Shown: positions 36,876 through 53,084 of the stretch, piece after piece
Layout: every line of letters starts with the position of its first letter
How positions within the stretch are numbered: the first letter of the stretch is position 1
Source of the DNA: Taxillus chinensis
Taxonomy: Eukaryota; Streptophyta; Magnoliopsida; Santalales; Loranthaceae
Assembly: GCA_023512835.1 (NCBI GenBank)
Contig: CM042087.1
Coordinates: 44,200,017-44,264,016 of the forward strand
DNA: 64,000 bases
Direction of reading: 5' to 3'
Notes under the pieces: model-generated
Seen by the model: only the letters and a program-made list of their open reading frames with translations
Databases searched by the model: none
Told to the model about the DNA's origin: nothing
Made by a program: the position numbers and the translations under genes

Positions 36876-39757
36876 CAATTTATTTTCTTCTATTACCTTG
36901 CATATACTAAATGCATTAAAATGTAATAAATGATTTTATTCGTTAATTACATTTTCATATTAATTTCATTCATCCCATTTTGATTATTGCATACCAAACA
37001 AGCTTAGTGATATGATCGATCATATGTAATTGAAATTAATTTATAATTTGAATAATTATTTAATAATTTTTGATGACATAATAAGATTAATGACAATAAA
37101 ATAAAAATTAAGATACAAGTTTGTGAAAACTTAGATGGGTTTTTTTTGTAAAGGGGATGACATTCATCGAGGTTTCTCTGCACATGCACATATATTTTCA
37201 AAGTTTTTGATCATTTTTGTTTATTCAAATAATTTCTGACTATTTTCTTCATCTCTTTTACATTTTTGTTACGTCCAAAATTGATAAGAACTATTGTTTG
37301 ATTGTTATATGATATCATGACAAAAAACCCTACATTTGTTATTTTAGATCAAAGTTAGATTTTGATTTGTCATTAGTTGATATTGAATGAAAGATGTTGT
37401 TGTTGTTCATGTTAAAGCCTTATATTTGTCGTTTTTAAGCCTAAAACACAAATTTTGGACGTTGTAATTGTTTATAAGTTATATTGTATGCAAAATAAGA
37501 GTGCATACATTATGCAGATAAAATAGATTTTATTGCATGGTCATGGCCAGAGCCCTCACAGTTATAGCCAGGTTTCCCAACTTGCAGCTATAAACCTTTT
37601 GAAAAACTTAGTTGTTGCCTTGTTTTGCTTGTTTTTGAACTGTTGACTATTATTTATATAATTTCTTGAAAAGGTTTATTTGTAAATATATTATATAAAT
37701 AATTCGTGCATAAATACTTTTTCTGCCCTTGAATTTGTATATAAAAAAATTATTAAAGTAATACTGCTTGTAGTCCTTTTGGGAACTGTATTGCAGGCTA
37801 TTTGTATTTTTATTAAAACGGTATAGTTTTGATTAAAAATTTATTAATCAAAATGACATCATTTTGATAAAAATATAAAGAGCCTTTAATACAGTCTAAC
37901 TTTGAGGACTACAAATAGATTTATTTAATTTTTTAATATAAACTTGTTTTTGACGTTTAAGAGACCTTCTGAAAGCCCCATAAAATTGATGATAATGATT
38001 GATTGCTTAATCATATTGCTTGGTAGTGCTGTTTTAATAATTATGAATGATATGTGTTGCTAATTGAATCTTTTAACTTTGCTTCTCAAATTTCAATCTA
38101 TTTAAACTTTTATTTTTCTTTATTAATATGTTATTGTCTCGAAACTACCAACTAAATTTTGTTTTTCTAAAAAACAAAAAAAATGAGATGCAAAAATATT
38201 TACATGAAAATAGACATTTATTAAGTTTAAATAATATTATATATATATAAATTGACTTGTAAATAGAATGATGTTTTTATTTTAAAAAAATATTTAATGG
38301 TGCGGTTTTTATATTCTAATTTTATTGAAATCATATCATTTTGATGTATTTAATATTAAAATAATATCTCATACTTATCCTTATATTTCATATCTTTTTT
38401 ATTTATATATAATGATACACAATATATACAGTATAATAACTAGTTCATGTTAGATACAAACTTTGGTCTAATAATTTATTTTAACTCAACTAGTTTTACA
38501 TTTATTTAATACCTTTTTATGTAATAACTTGTTTATTTTTCTAAACTACCTTAAATAACAAAACTGATCAAATTAAATAAAATAAAAAATTATCAACCAA
38601 AAAATAATAGTTGAAAAGATAATTAAATATAATTTTGTTTTTTTAAAAGTAATAAAATAAAAATATCAGTCTGAGAGCAACCCCATTGAATTCTAACAAA
38701 CTCTTCATATGACTCTATATATAATTTATATGTGAAATCGTTATAGTAACTCTTCATAAAAATAGAGTTGCTATTTATTTTTCAAATAATTAATGCTAAG
38801 TATTGATTGGTAAATCAAAGAATCATAGTCCTCAATGTTGATGGGTCATTTGATTAATTTAATTAAAATAAAGCAACTCCACATCAAAAAATAATAATTT
38901 AATAAAAATAAAAATAAATTTAAGAGTAGTGTTGAAATTGTATGTGTAAAATGATTTTTTTACATTTAAAAAAAAGAGCAATGTTAGAGATTTTAAGCTG
39001 ACAACTATCAACCGCTCTTATTTTTATCTCATTATTTCTACATTAAAATGAATAATTTCTCACCCATAAAAATTGTCTATCTCTCAACCAATATGGGGTT
39101 ATGTTTGGCGGATGCTATAAATTCTTAATAATACAATGACATTCTATGCACATAATTGAACGAGTGATTATGCTATCATGTGCCTTATATCTCTTGGGTC
39201 TGATGAGGCTGAATTTAATCGAGAAAAAGAAACCTAGATAGGGCTTAACACATGGCGTTGTGTTGTAGTTCAAACTTGTGTTTCAAAATATGTGTTGAGG
39301 TCCAAATTTATGAATAATCACCTAATACTTTTGGTATTGCATGAGTTGTAATATTTGTAATTTAAATCGTTAAATCTATTTTTAACCTTTATATTAGAAT
39401 TTTATTTAACAACAATAAATACCGTAATGAAAGTATACTTAAATAAACAAAAAAAAGTGATCAACATGCACCCATTAAATATTTTAGTATTGATATTAAT
39501 CCAAAATTCAGAAACGACGTCCATTACTGTAGCCTAGGGGCGCAGGCTGTTATTTGGGACAGGAACAGTACTTCCGTGGGCCCGGTTCCCACAAAATTGT
39601 TTTGTTTCTTTTTTTTATAACTGATTGTTTGATCAAGACCGCCAATATGTTGATAATTTTTATTTTATTTTTTAAAAAACTGGCATGACCTCGTCAATCT
39701 TTTGTTTTTCTTTTTTTCAAACTTTAAATAGGCTAGATATGAGTTTTTTATAACTAA

Positions 39758-39982
39758 GGGCATGTTTGTTTCCCCTGTTTTCTGTTTTTGTTTTTAAAAT
39801 GTGATAGCTATTTTCGAGTATAAAAAACATAAAATTGAAAACAATAAAATGTTATTTTCATTCGTTAGGACATAAAAAATGAAAATAAGTTTTTTTTGTT
39901 ATCAATTTTCAATTTTTTATACCCGAAAACAGCTATTACATTTTAAAAACGAAAACAGAAAACACCCTAACCAAACATGCCA
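39758..39982. mobile_element. Tourist-like MITE (PIF/Harbinger type), 225 bp
   Basis: A near-complete foldback: the left arm starts GGGCATGTTTGTT and the right arm, reverse-complemented, starts TGGCATGTTTGGTT. Arms match over about 70 bp (GTTTTCTGTTTT, TTTTTAAAATGT.ATAGCT and TTTTCG.GTATAAAAAA occur in both). The flanks are TAA on each side (39755-39757 and 39983-39985), the target-site duplication expected for this superfamily. Confidence 0.8.
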
Positions 39983-41303
39983 TAAGAGTTTAGAGTTTCC
40001 TAAAATTCAGAGGCGTAATTGTTTAATATTTATAATATTTTTAGAATTAGAAGTTTAGTTAAATTTGATGAATTTTATATAATATTTTATAAAATTCAGG
40101 GTTTTAATGCTTGCATTTTATTTTTAAAATTTTATGAAAAAGGTATTTGAAAAACAAATATAACTATGTAAGAGATGGGCCTAACCAATAGTTCTATATA
40201 GCGCACAGCCTCATTCAACCATTCACCATTAAATAGAATTCAAAGTTCATAAGCGGCAATATATAATATTTTGATTTACATTATAAGTTAAACAAGAAAT
40301 CGAATAAGTTCAATGATATATCATTATATATGCATAATTTTTCGGTATTAAAAACAATTATGCAAATAGATCGAATAATTATAATTAATTATAAAATAAT
40401 TATGCATATTTTTCGGTGCGAAGAGATCGAATAATTTTTTTATGAGAAACTATTATGCAAATGCTTGAAAATATGAAAATTTATAATTTTATTTTATTTT
40501 ATAACACTATTAATTGCTTGCTCGCATCTTTTTGTTTTATTGTACTTTTTTTTCGAATAAAAATTTAAGCACAATATTATTTAAATAAACGCTGTCCCAT
40601 GGATGTTTCTTGTATGTTCGATCACCGCACTTGTACCCTGATTTTCATTAAGAGATATATTAAAAACTATCCACGTTAGATAGATCGGTCTTTCTCTTTC
40701 AGACCGACGCTTTGCTAGTTTTGTTTTTTGGTATCATGCATGCATGCAAGTTATATATCGCCAATACCCACAAAATAAACAGCAAAAGAAAAGATATACG
40801 GTAGCAGCGATAATTCAATATCGGCCGAATAATTTATTAAAGTAATGTCAACCTGCACCAATTAATTAGCATATTTCGTTTCCTTTCAATATATAGATTA
40901 TATACTATATTTATAATTTATTCTAAAAAAAGGGTAAGAAGGAAAAAAAAAAAAAAGGAGAAGGTATATAGAATTAGGATTTTAAAAAAGAGAATATATA
41001 TATATATATTAGAATAAAACTCTGTAATCTAATTTTAATCGTAATTTTTCAATGAGTTATTCGGATTGGCACATGATATATGTTAGCATTTAAATCAGAA
41101 ATAATATTTTATTTTAACAGTAATATTTAATTACTAATCCGATAAAAAAATATTCATACTATTTAATTAATATGAGTCATTTAGAGTTAAGTTAATATGA
41201 ACCATATTGAATTCAATGAAAAGTTCACACGATCTCACGGTAGACTTCCCTTAAAGCTGTCATATCTCATCCCCGAGGGAACGAGTTTTAATGTTTTATC
41301 TTA

Positions 41304-41306
<3 letters not shown>

Positions 41307-41344
<38 letters not shown>
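41307..41344. repeat. (AT)n microsatellite upstream of hexokinase
   Basis: About 19 AT dinucleotides, 450 bp before the hexokinase start codon. Confidence 0.95.
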
Positions 41345-41347
<3 letters not shown>

Positions 41348-41728
41348 AATCCATGGTTTCAACGAATCTGACGTCCACAGCCACAGGAATACGACATAGA
41401 AAAGTGAAAATAAACTTAGGAAATGTAGAATAAAAATAATAAATGCAAGAGGTATGCATGTAATGTGTATAGACAGACAGACAGACAGGGAAGGAAAGAA
41501 AATTAAGATCTGACACCGCATTCTCCCGATAAAATCGTCCGGAATCAGCGATTTCCCATTAAATCCACCGCGATTCCATCTCGCCTTCACGATTTCTCCC
41601 AATTGCGACCGACAAACAGCCCGAGGAGTTTTGTTAGTTTGCTTCTTCGGCATCGATTCGGTTCTGTTGTGTTTTGGTTTTTGGATTTTGTTGGCTCCAC
41701 TCGCTCCTTTCATTGTCTTGTTCCGGCG

Positions 41729-41770
41729 GCGGCAGAGGCAGAGGCAGAGGCAGAGGCAGAGGCAGAGGCA
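41729..41770 (+). repeat. Hexanucleotide (GGCAGA)n repeat in the hexokinase 5' leader
   Basis: About six to seven GGCAGA/GAGGCA units end 24 bp before the start codon, followed by GCGACA units. It probably lies in the 5' UTR and makes the leader purine-rich. Confidence 0.85.
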
Positions 41771-41793
41771 GCGACAGCGACAGCGGCGGTAAT

Positions 41794-45319
<3,526 letters not shown>

Positions 45320-46125
45320 AGAACTTCAAATCTCGGTTTCTTTGAAGAAAGAAGCTTTGACATTTTTGTTCTTGTATATTTTTCAAAATTTTATGTTCAC
45401 CATTTGTTCAAAGTTTTTAGGGATAGTGCCAACAGATGGTTTGCATGTTGCTTAGCGATGGATCTCGTTTTGCTGTTGGAGTTCCTGGAAATGCCCACCA
45501 GCTTTGCTGTTCATCCTGCCTTTCTGCTCCTAGTTAATGCCTTAGGGATGATGGCTAATGTTGGTAGCTGTTTTGTTTACATTTTACATTAATGGAGAGA
45601 ATAAAGTGGAAACTGAGCTCTTTGTGTACTCAAGAAAGTCTTATTTTTGGCAATTTGTATTATATTTGCACGCTGTGGATCTGCTCTGTTACCCGTGGCT
45701 TAAAACATCAAGGTTTGAGGCAACTGCTTTGACAGAAATGCGACATTTTTACATTGCCTCGCTCATAATGGCGGCTCAATCTTGATTTACAAAGCGTACA
45801 CGATACTCATCGCTCTTCCAAGTTCATAAACAAAGAAACATTCAGGATTAAGCAATTCGATTAAGCAGAGGACACAAGGAAGCATCTCCCACTTCACAAC
45901 AGAAGCTTGAAGACGGCAGCCAGACCCAGAAATCATATTGATACAGAGGAGAAGAAACAACATGAAGCAAAACGCTACATTACATCATTGGCAATCGACA
46001 ACAAAAAGACACATTCAAGAATGTGTACGACTTAAGTGTGCTTTATCCGGTGGACGCCCATGCCAGGGGGGGGAGGAGGCAGAAACGCACGACAATACAC
46101 TACGACGACACATGTAGTACAAGAA
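45320..46125. other. Convergent intergenic spacer HXK-HIBADH
   Basis: This holds the 3' UTRs of two genes that point at each other. No separate gene is seen. ORFs around 45404-45785 have no recognisable product and probably lie in the hexokinase 3' UTR or just beyond. Confidence 0.6.
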
Positions 46126-47163
46126 TCAAGAGAGACAAACATTATTGATGCGCTCAACAGCCAGGATGAGAGCTTGAGTCCCCAAATTGCCTTGCCCATG
46201 AGCCACCAGGGACAAGTAGAGCTGCTGAGCCAGGGCCAAGCCAGGCAAAGCCAGCCCCATCCGCTGACACTCCTTCAAACAAATCCCCAGATCCTTAACG
46301 AAATGGTTCACATAAAACCCCGCCGCCAAGTCCCTCTCCAGGATCCTCCGCCCGTACAGATCCAGCGACCTGGACCCGGCCGCCCCGCCCGCGATCGCCT
46401 CTAGAAACACCCGTACGTCCAGGCCCGCCTTGTGCGCGTACACCATCCCCTCCACCAGCCCCACCATCCCCGACGCGATCGTTATCTGGTTCCCCAGCTT
46501 CGCGAACTGCCCCTTCCCTGCCCCACCCATGTAGCTCACCTTCCCCAGCACCTCCAGCAACGGCGAGACCCGCCGGACCACGGCCTCGTCACCGCCCGCG
46601 AATATGGCCAGGGCCGCGTTTCGGGCGCCGCGGTCGCCGCCCGATACGGGGGCATCCACGGAGGCGCAGGACCGGGCGGCTGCGGCGGAGGCGATCTCGA
46701 CGGCGAGGGAGGGGTCCGAGGTGGTCATGTCGACGAGGACACCTCCCGGGCGGAGGGTGGAGAGGGCGCCGGAAGAGGGGTCGAGGAGGACGGAGCGGAC
46801 GTCGGAGGGGTAACCCACGATGGAAAAGACGACGTCGGAGTCCGAGGCGACGGCGGAGGGGGAGGCGGCGAGGCGGGCGCCCATGTCGATGAGGGGCTGG
46901 GCCTTGGAGAGTGTGCGGTTGAAGACGGTTAGGGCGTAGCCGGCGCGGATCAAGTGGGCGCACATGGACTGGCCCATCACGCCAGTACCGATCCACCCAA
47001 GACGGGTATTGGCTGGGGTGATGGGAACGCCAGCAGCATCGGCGACGGCGAAGGTGGTCATGGTGCGGCGGAGTTGGATGGTGACGACTCGCAAGGAGCG
47101 GAAGCGGTCGTGGGTGTGAAGCAGCGAGTGGAATCGGTGGACTAGAATAGGGGATGATAGCAT
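46126..47163 (-). CDS. 3-hydroxyisobutyrate dehydrogenase-like protein, single exon
   Basis: A 345-residue beta-hydroxyacid dehydrogenase. The N-terminal 45-50 residues are Arg/Ser-rich without acidic residues until Asp19, compatible with a mitochondrial transit peptide. The NAD(P)-binding Rossmann motif GWIGTGVMG lies at 56-64, the substrate-binding DAPVSGGDRGARNA at 170-183, and the catalytic lysine motif GKGQFAKLGNQ at 217-227 (Lys222, Asn226 region). KDLGICL at 290-296 fits the C-terminal helical domain. This matches the plant HIBADH-like 1 group; whether it acts in valine degradation or reduces succinic semialdehyde/glyoxylate-type substrates is open. The gene is intronless and very GC-rich. 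An internal Met at 35 is an alternative start that would remove the presumptive transit peptide. Confidence 0.93.
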   Translation of the reverse strand: MLSSPILVHRFHSLLHTHDRFRSLRVVTIQLRRTMTTFAVADAAGVPITPANTRLGWIGTGVMGQSMCAHLIRAGYALTVFNRTLSKAQPLIDMGARLAASPSAVASDSDVVFSIVGYPSDVRSVLLDPSSGALSTLRPGGVLVDMTTSDPSLAVEIASAAAARSCASVDAPVSGGDRGARNAALAIFAGGDEAVVRRVSPLLEVLGKVSYMGGAGKGQFAKLGNQITIASGMVGLVEGMVYAHKAGLDVRVFLEAIAGGAAGSRSLDLYGRRILERDLAAGFYVNHFVKDLGICLKECQRMGLALPGLALAQQLYLSLVAHGQGNLGTQALILAVERINNVCLS

Positions 47164-50100
47164 GGCTGTCTCGGTCGATTCATTGTTATCATGTTTTCTT
47201 GTTATGCTGATTGTAAAGCCGTCTTCAATTTGTTGTTTTCTTTTTATTTATTTAAGTTTGCTACGGTGGGATGTGATGCAATACACTCAAATTTATTCAC
47301 ATTCTTGCGTTTCATATGAGCATAGTAATGTTCGGGTTATCCTATCCGATTCAAATTTTTACGACCTGCCCAAAACTCACCTTGAGATAATATTTTGGAC
47401 ACTTTGAGTTGGGATAGGGTGAGATAATATTTTTTGGCTTAATTCTATTTAAAAAAATATTAAGTCGGGAAGAGTTGGGTAAGACCCAAACCCGACCCAT
47501 TGACATGTCAGAGCAGCCTAAGAAGAGGCTGGTTGAAGAGGGGTGAGTCAATGGAATATAATATTTCATTCATTTGAAATAAATATTATCTTAAATTACC
47601 TTTCACAGCCGTTATTAAATGATTCCCATAGATATGGATATGGAAATGAAATTTTCAACCTTACCCTTCATCCCCATCCATCTGCCTATGTCCAAATGAT
47701 CGTAGGCCAAGGTTTCGATGTAGATCAACTAGAGGGGGTGATGCAAGGTTGGACGATGGTGTGGCTGGACTTGGCAGGGGGTGGACGGTGCTAATGTACG
47801 GGTTGGGAGGGGATGGATCCAATTAGTAGCCGTCGGACAAAGAGGGCAAGGCCAGGGCAACATTGGTTGATGAACGTTGGGATGTACGGGAGAGGGGGGT
47901 TACATGATGACGCTAGTTAAGGGGGGTTGACGAAAACAAGAACCATGGATAGATTTGTAAATTCAAAAATAATACCTTATTCATGGTATTATATACCAAT
48001 CGTGAGTAAGGTAATCAATCATTCTCATATTAATCTCATTTCCTTTAATTTTATTCTCTTATTAGGTTTTTAATAAAAATAACTTTTCAACTGATTTTGC
48101 AAAATGAGAGTTGGGAGTGGCATTTGTAAGGAAATCTTTATATTTAAGGATTAATTATTTATTATTAAATATATATATTTTATAAATTTTAATATATATA
48201 TATATATATTAATAGATATGAACTTTTGAATGGTTATAATATAGAAATTATATCTAATTTCATTTTTTTATTTTTAGAAATATAAAAAAATTATAGAAAT
48301 AAATAGTCAATCCTTAAAGTTTTTCTACTTATAGTTGTCATTTAACGACTGCGTGGGTATAGTTGGTTGACATGAAGTGTATTTATTGGTTGATAACTTG
48401 TAATACATTTTATTGCGTCTGATAAGTGCATGCCAAATCATCTACTTTATGGTGACGACACAAATGGCAACCATAAAAGAATCTTTCTCTATGTAGAATT
48501 CTTCTAGTCCAATTATATTTGAAAAATAATCGCATTTGACTTTAATTCATTAAGTAAAATTTTATATCCAACTTCCAAAATTTGATAAGGAATATTGAAT
48601 TTAATTCAAAATTTTAAATAAAAAATTATTATATTTTGAATAAGGTATTTGAGGGTTTTGAGTGAGTTTGAAAGAAAAAAAGAAGAAATAAAATATCTTT
48701 TCTTTCTCATGTTTGGGTAAGGGTATATTGATTCTAGCCGAATATGATGTTTCGACTCATTTTCTTATATAGATAAATCAAATTTTACATTAAACTTCTT
48801 AAAAAGTCCTCAAATTTCTTATATAGCCAAATATGAGGTTTTGATTTTATTATATATATATTGTTTTAAAATTTAGGATAAAAGGAAAAGTGGGTGGTGA
48901 CTATCCTTTATTACTAGGGTTTGATGGATTAAGTTTAGGGTTTTGGGTGAGTTTTATTTTAGCAATGAAAGGGATTGGGAATGTGTTAAGCAGGTTTAAC
49001 TTTTTTTTGAAAATTATGATTATTTTTTTACTCTTGGCATCGCGTTGAGCAACCCTATATATTTTGTTTTTGATTTTTTTATGTTAGGCATATACTGCAT
49101 CACCTTAAAATGTTTTATGATTTTTTTTAAAAAAGCCATTATATATATATACATAACAAAATGCTTATAAAAGAAAATAAATTATGAAAATAATTATGTT
49201 ATCTGATCTAAAATGCCATTTTAAATATTGATTGATCATTTATCGATGATAACTTTTTTGTTTGTCATTAGTATTAGGCATAGTAAAAAATGTTGATCAT
49301 TAAAAACCTTTTTAGAAAAAATCATCGAAATTATATACTTGGGGTTGTGATTCTTTATTGACCTATAAAATTATACCGAGTAACAAAAAAAATTAAAATT
49401 AAGTGTATCCAACCAGACAAAATAAAATCTAATTCATATTCATCTCTTCTCATCTATTGACCGAATACAATTGATCTTCTACTCTACACACGAATAATAA
49501 AATCGGGGACATAATTAATAAAGATCTTGCACAACCCAAATATGGAACATATCTTAATGGTTGACAATGCCAGACGCAAATGTATTAGGCCAAATACTTT
49601 TTATTTAATATTTTAACTGAATGGCCCTGAAGGGTCTATTTTCCAAGCATATAAGCCGATACATATCTTAAGAACCCTGGGATCTTTCAATACCATACCC
49701 TCCTTGTTCTCTTTCCAAAGAGGAATCACTCTCCTAACTGAAAAACATTCAAATCCCCATCAACAAGAAATATATAAAGGTCTACAGAGAGAGAATAGAA
49801 AACCTCATCTACATACCCTCATCCAATTCAAAGGCAAATTCCAATGTTTCTATCTGTGATTCTTTGACTTGGTGTCGCCACATTGATCAACTTATTTCTA
49901 TAGTAATGTCTAGAGAACTAAATCCAACTCTAATAGCATGAAAGGAAAAAAAAATAAAATAAAATGTCTTTTCTTTCTTTTTCATGTTTGGCATGACTAA
50001 AGAAATGTAATCATCAATTCACTTGGTAATCATTTACCCCTACATAAGGGATGAATCAAATTTTACATTAAACTTCCTAAAAAGCCCTCAAATCCCTTCT

Positions 50101-52144
50101 ACAGTTTGGAGTACCATAATATTGCATTCAATGCACTATTAGAACAATATGTGCATTGTGTATGAACTTAATCTAATGCAGAAAGCTAGATGACAGACAC
50201 TGCTAATTTTAAGACTGATAAATAGCAATAATCATATTAATAATTGCCCCCAACATTGGTTATAAGATATAACAAGGTAAAGTTTATGACAAATCTAAAA
50301 AATATGAAAACAAGATATCATTATGAAAGTTATAATTCAAGACATTTGATTTGAACTTCCACGTACCAAGGTTAAAATGAAATCCACTATCACATTGGGT
50401 TCCAATCTTCAGAAAGAAATACTTATAATCTGGCACTAACACAGAAGTGTCACTAAAGTTGCTTAGTGCAAGGTGATTTGCATAACAATGTCGAGGAATT
50501 ATGTGGTTTCTGAAACACATTATTCAAAAAATATTTACCTTGTCAAAGCAACTACTTCCAAAGCTCTAATTAGTCAGCAAGAACACCACTAGGGATGTGT
50601 CCCCCACACAATAACCATACAAACTCACGTCAGCTGCTCAGGCAGCATTAACAAATTTTTGTTGAAAAAAAAAACAAAAGGTGAACACGTGAAACAAAAG
50701 GATAAATCATCAACCCAAAGCTTACAGACTAAAAAAAATTAATATAGACCCTTATAAAAACTAAAATTGAAAGCACCCGAGGCCATGCATACGCTGTACA
50801 AAGACAAAACTGTAACCACTGAAAAAAAATAGTAAAAGAATCAACACAATTGTCATGCCTAAAAAGAGTTAAATGCCAGATTAAGAAGACAGATAATGAG
50901 AAAGAAGTTACAAGTAACCATTGGAAAAGCAAGAAATATTTTCCCAGGGGGCACAAATTAAAAGAGAGGTATCATAAGAGAAAATACAGAGAATTAGGGT
51001 GTCCATAATCTAATAACTTGACAATTATTATGGCTCTGATTAAGAATAACTGAATTTATTGAAGAAAAATCAAATCACGACAAAAGCATTGAGGTTATTG
51101 AGAAGATCTTGACATTAACAATTTGAAAAGAAATTAAGGTTTTTGAGTTTATCATATAAGCTTAGTTAACTTAATTTTTAGTTTTCTTTGATTTTAAAAA
51201 TGCACGGTCAAAGACATTAGTGTCTATCTTTCATCTCATTCTTTTGTAATGGCATTGTTATTTCTATTTTTATTAAATATATCTTTGACATTTAAACTTA
51301 AAAATATACTTAATATGAAACGATAAAGTAATAAAATAAAGCTTAATCAAAGGTTCCATTTGTTTCACAAAAAATAAATTTGATTAGAAAAATAAATTCC
51401 GGACAATAAATTATTTTCCTTTGGTGATATTATAAATTTAGGATTTTTTTAAATTTTTTTAAAAATAATGTTTTGAAGGGTAAATAAGAGCATTTGAGAA
51501 AGTTCTATAAAATGACTTTCTTCTCTCAAATTCGAACTTCAAAGTCATTTATCATAAAAATACACTATCTGCTCACCATTTTTCTAACTCTACAAAACAC
51601 CAGAAAATGAAAATGAAGAAATTTTCTTCCTGAAACTCATTTCCTATGAAACAAAAGGATCCTGAAATCTTTTTCTTAAATTTCCTTACTATATTTGGGT
51701 CAATCACACATTATTATTATTATTATATATAACTATTATACAGCAAATTAAAATCTCCCCTCTAGTACCATGCCAAACCACTGCAAGCAACAAGCTATCA
51801 TGGGCACAGAAGTATTTACTCTTAGAGCAATTTCTGTAAGACAATTGTGTGCTGAATAAATTCGCTACAGAATACTAAAATGAAGCAATAATTTGTTGGA
51901 TTCAAGGAAGGTTCGAAAACAAAGAAACAAACAAGCAAAATGGTCCACTGCTACCAGCTTTGCTTACAACGAACTAAAACTTAAGAATGCAAATTTTTAT
52001 ACAATGCTAGCCTTACAACAAAGGCCAAAAGATGCGAAAAGAAGATATCACAACCCTGCAAAATTAGAGCCAATCCATCGTTACATTTGATAGATTCTCA
52101 TTACCTTCCATGATCCTTATCAGTCATAACCGGAAAACCTCAAC
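47164..52144. other. Intergenic region HIBADH-TIM17
   Basis: No gene is supported across 5 kb. It holds a decayed dispersed repeat with CAAACCCGACCCATTGACA-type sequence (about 47330-47510), a copy of a dispersed repeat at 48350-48450 that also occurs in the PP2C intron, and a probable LTR pair. The stretch 50110-52140 is AT-rich with no visible structure. Confidence 0.55.
48669..50104 (-). mobile_element. Probable decayed short LTR element (LTR pair with Met-tRNA-type primer site)
   Basis: Two direct repeats begin TGAAAG.AAAAAAA and end CATTAAACTTC.TAAAAAG.CCTCAAAT.: left 48669-48827, right 49939-50104. Immediately left of the right copy, the minus strand reads TGCTATTAGAG. That matches 9 of 12 bases of the initiator-Met tRNA primer-binding site, so the element runs on the minus strand. 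The 1.1-kb interior shows no pol coding, which suggests a TRIM-like or internally deleted copia element. No target-site duplication could be fixed. Confidence 0.5.
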
Positions 52145-52843
52145 TCACTTGTACTTAAAATCTGGGATCGGCGGCGAATCAAAGCTTTCCAAAACCTCGG
52201 TCTTGCTTCCTCCACCGCTTTCCTCCTTCTTTCCACCTCCAAACAGTCCCCCAAACCACGAATTTGATGAGGAAGGCGAAGACGAAGACGAAGACGAAGA
52301 CGCGGTCGACGGAAACTCGGAAGCCCGAGACAGGGTAGGGGATTGAGGAAGCCGGCCGGTCGGCGTTGTGGGGAATCCGGGTGTTCCGGGAGGAGGCTCC
52401 TCAATCATAACGGGCATGTTCTGCGGGCCGCTGAGGACCTTGTTGAGCATGATGCCGGCGCCTTCAATGAGGGCGAGGAGGACGCCTCCGGCAAGGGCGG
52501 ATCGGGCGGAGGAAGCAAGGCCCTGGCGCATCTGGAGGAAGCCGCCGGTGGCGGCGCCAGCGAAGATAGAGTTCCACGGGTCCTCCTTCTGGCGGACGTA
52601 AACCATGGTGCAGTCGAAGGCGGAGAAGAGGCCTCCCCACACGGCGAAGCTGCCGCCGATGCGGGGGGCGTTCATCCGCACCGCCTGGGCGCCGCCGGCT
52701 ATGCGCTCCCCCTTGGGGGAGCTATAGATACCTTTCAGAAAATGAAAGGCCGATCCGCCGACGGCGCCCATGCCAAACGCGCCGCCGACATCGTCGAGGA
52801 TGCGGTCGGGACAAGGCTCGCGGGATGTCTCTGGAGTCCCCAT
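52145..52843 (-). CDS. TIM17: Mitochondrial inner membrane translocase subunit TIM17
   Basis: A core channel-associated subunit of the TIM23 complex that imports presequence proteins into or across the inner membrane. It is 232 residues in one exon. The conserved plant N-terminus MGTPETSREPCPDRILDD is intact. Four hydrophobic segments follow between about 18 and 138: GGAFGMGAVGGSAFHF, GGSFAVWGGLFSAFDC, SIFAGAATGGFLQM and ALAGGVLLALIEGAG. The conserved KEDPWNSI sits between segments 2 and 3. The C-terminal tail (about 140-232) is plant-type, Pro- and Ser-rich with a Ser run from a GAC/GAA-type triplet repeat, then GGLFGGG and a charged end. The tail is the variable part of the family. A G-rich tract lies about 240-370 bp upstream of the start codon. 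Confidence 0.95.
   Translation of the reverse strand: MGTPETSREPCPDRILDDVGGAFGMGAVGGSAFHFLKGIYSSPKGERIAGGAQAVRMNAPRIGGSFAVWGGLFSAFDCTMVYVRQKEDPWNSIFAGAATGGFLQMRQGLASSARSALAGGVLLALIEGAGIMLNKVLSGPQNMPVMIEEPPPGTPGFPTTPTGRLPQSPTLSRASEFPSTASSSSSSSSPSSSNSWFGGLFGGGKKEESGGGSKTEVLESFDSPPIPDFKYK
52265..52305. repeat. Triplet repeat inside TIM17 coding sequence
   Basis: A GAAGAC-type run on the plus strand encodes a Ser tract in TIM17 on the minus strand. Confidence 0.8.
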
Positions 52844-53084
52844 GGCTGAAGCTGATCAACTTTACACAGGGACGAGGAATCAGATGTCGGAGCGGATATG
52901 AAACTTGCTAGGTTTTCATCATGGGAAAACGTTTGTTGCCACTGGCCGAGGTACTTGAAATGCCAAAAGTGTCCTCCTAGTTTTCCAGTATTTCCCCTGA
53001 CGCTCCTGCTATTTTGTTTTCGATTTTGAAAACTAAAATATTCAATATTTTTAAAAACTCCTTGAAAGCTCGTGCAAGGGGTGG

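Larger units (their letters stand above)
34401..41793. other. Intergenic region E2F pseudogene-hexokinase
   Basis: No intact gene is supported across 7.4 kb. It holds the U2-like fragment, a promoter-like patch near 35.5-35.8 kb, a 43-bp tandem duplication, a second copy of the inverted-repeat element, a Tourist-like MITE, and the hexokinase promoter with a GACA run (41471-41488) and an AT microsatellite (41307-41344). Confidence 0.6.

Noticed and set aside
46432..46996. Long plus and minus ORFs overlapping the HIBADH-like gene
   Set aside because: GC-rich frame shadows; low-complexity Gly/Arg/Pro composition.
52343..52849. 168-codon plus-strand ORF opposite TIM17
   Set aside because: Antisense shadow of TIM17 with no recognisable domain.
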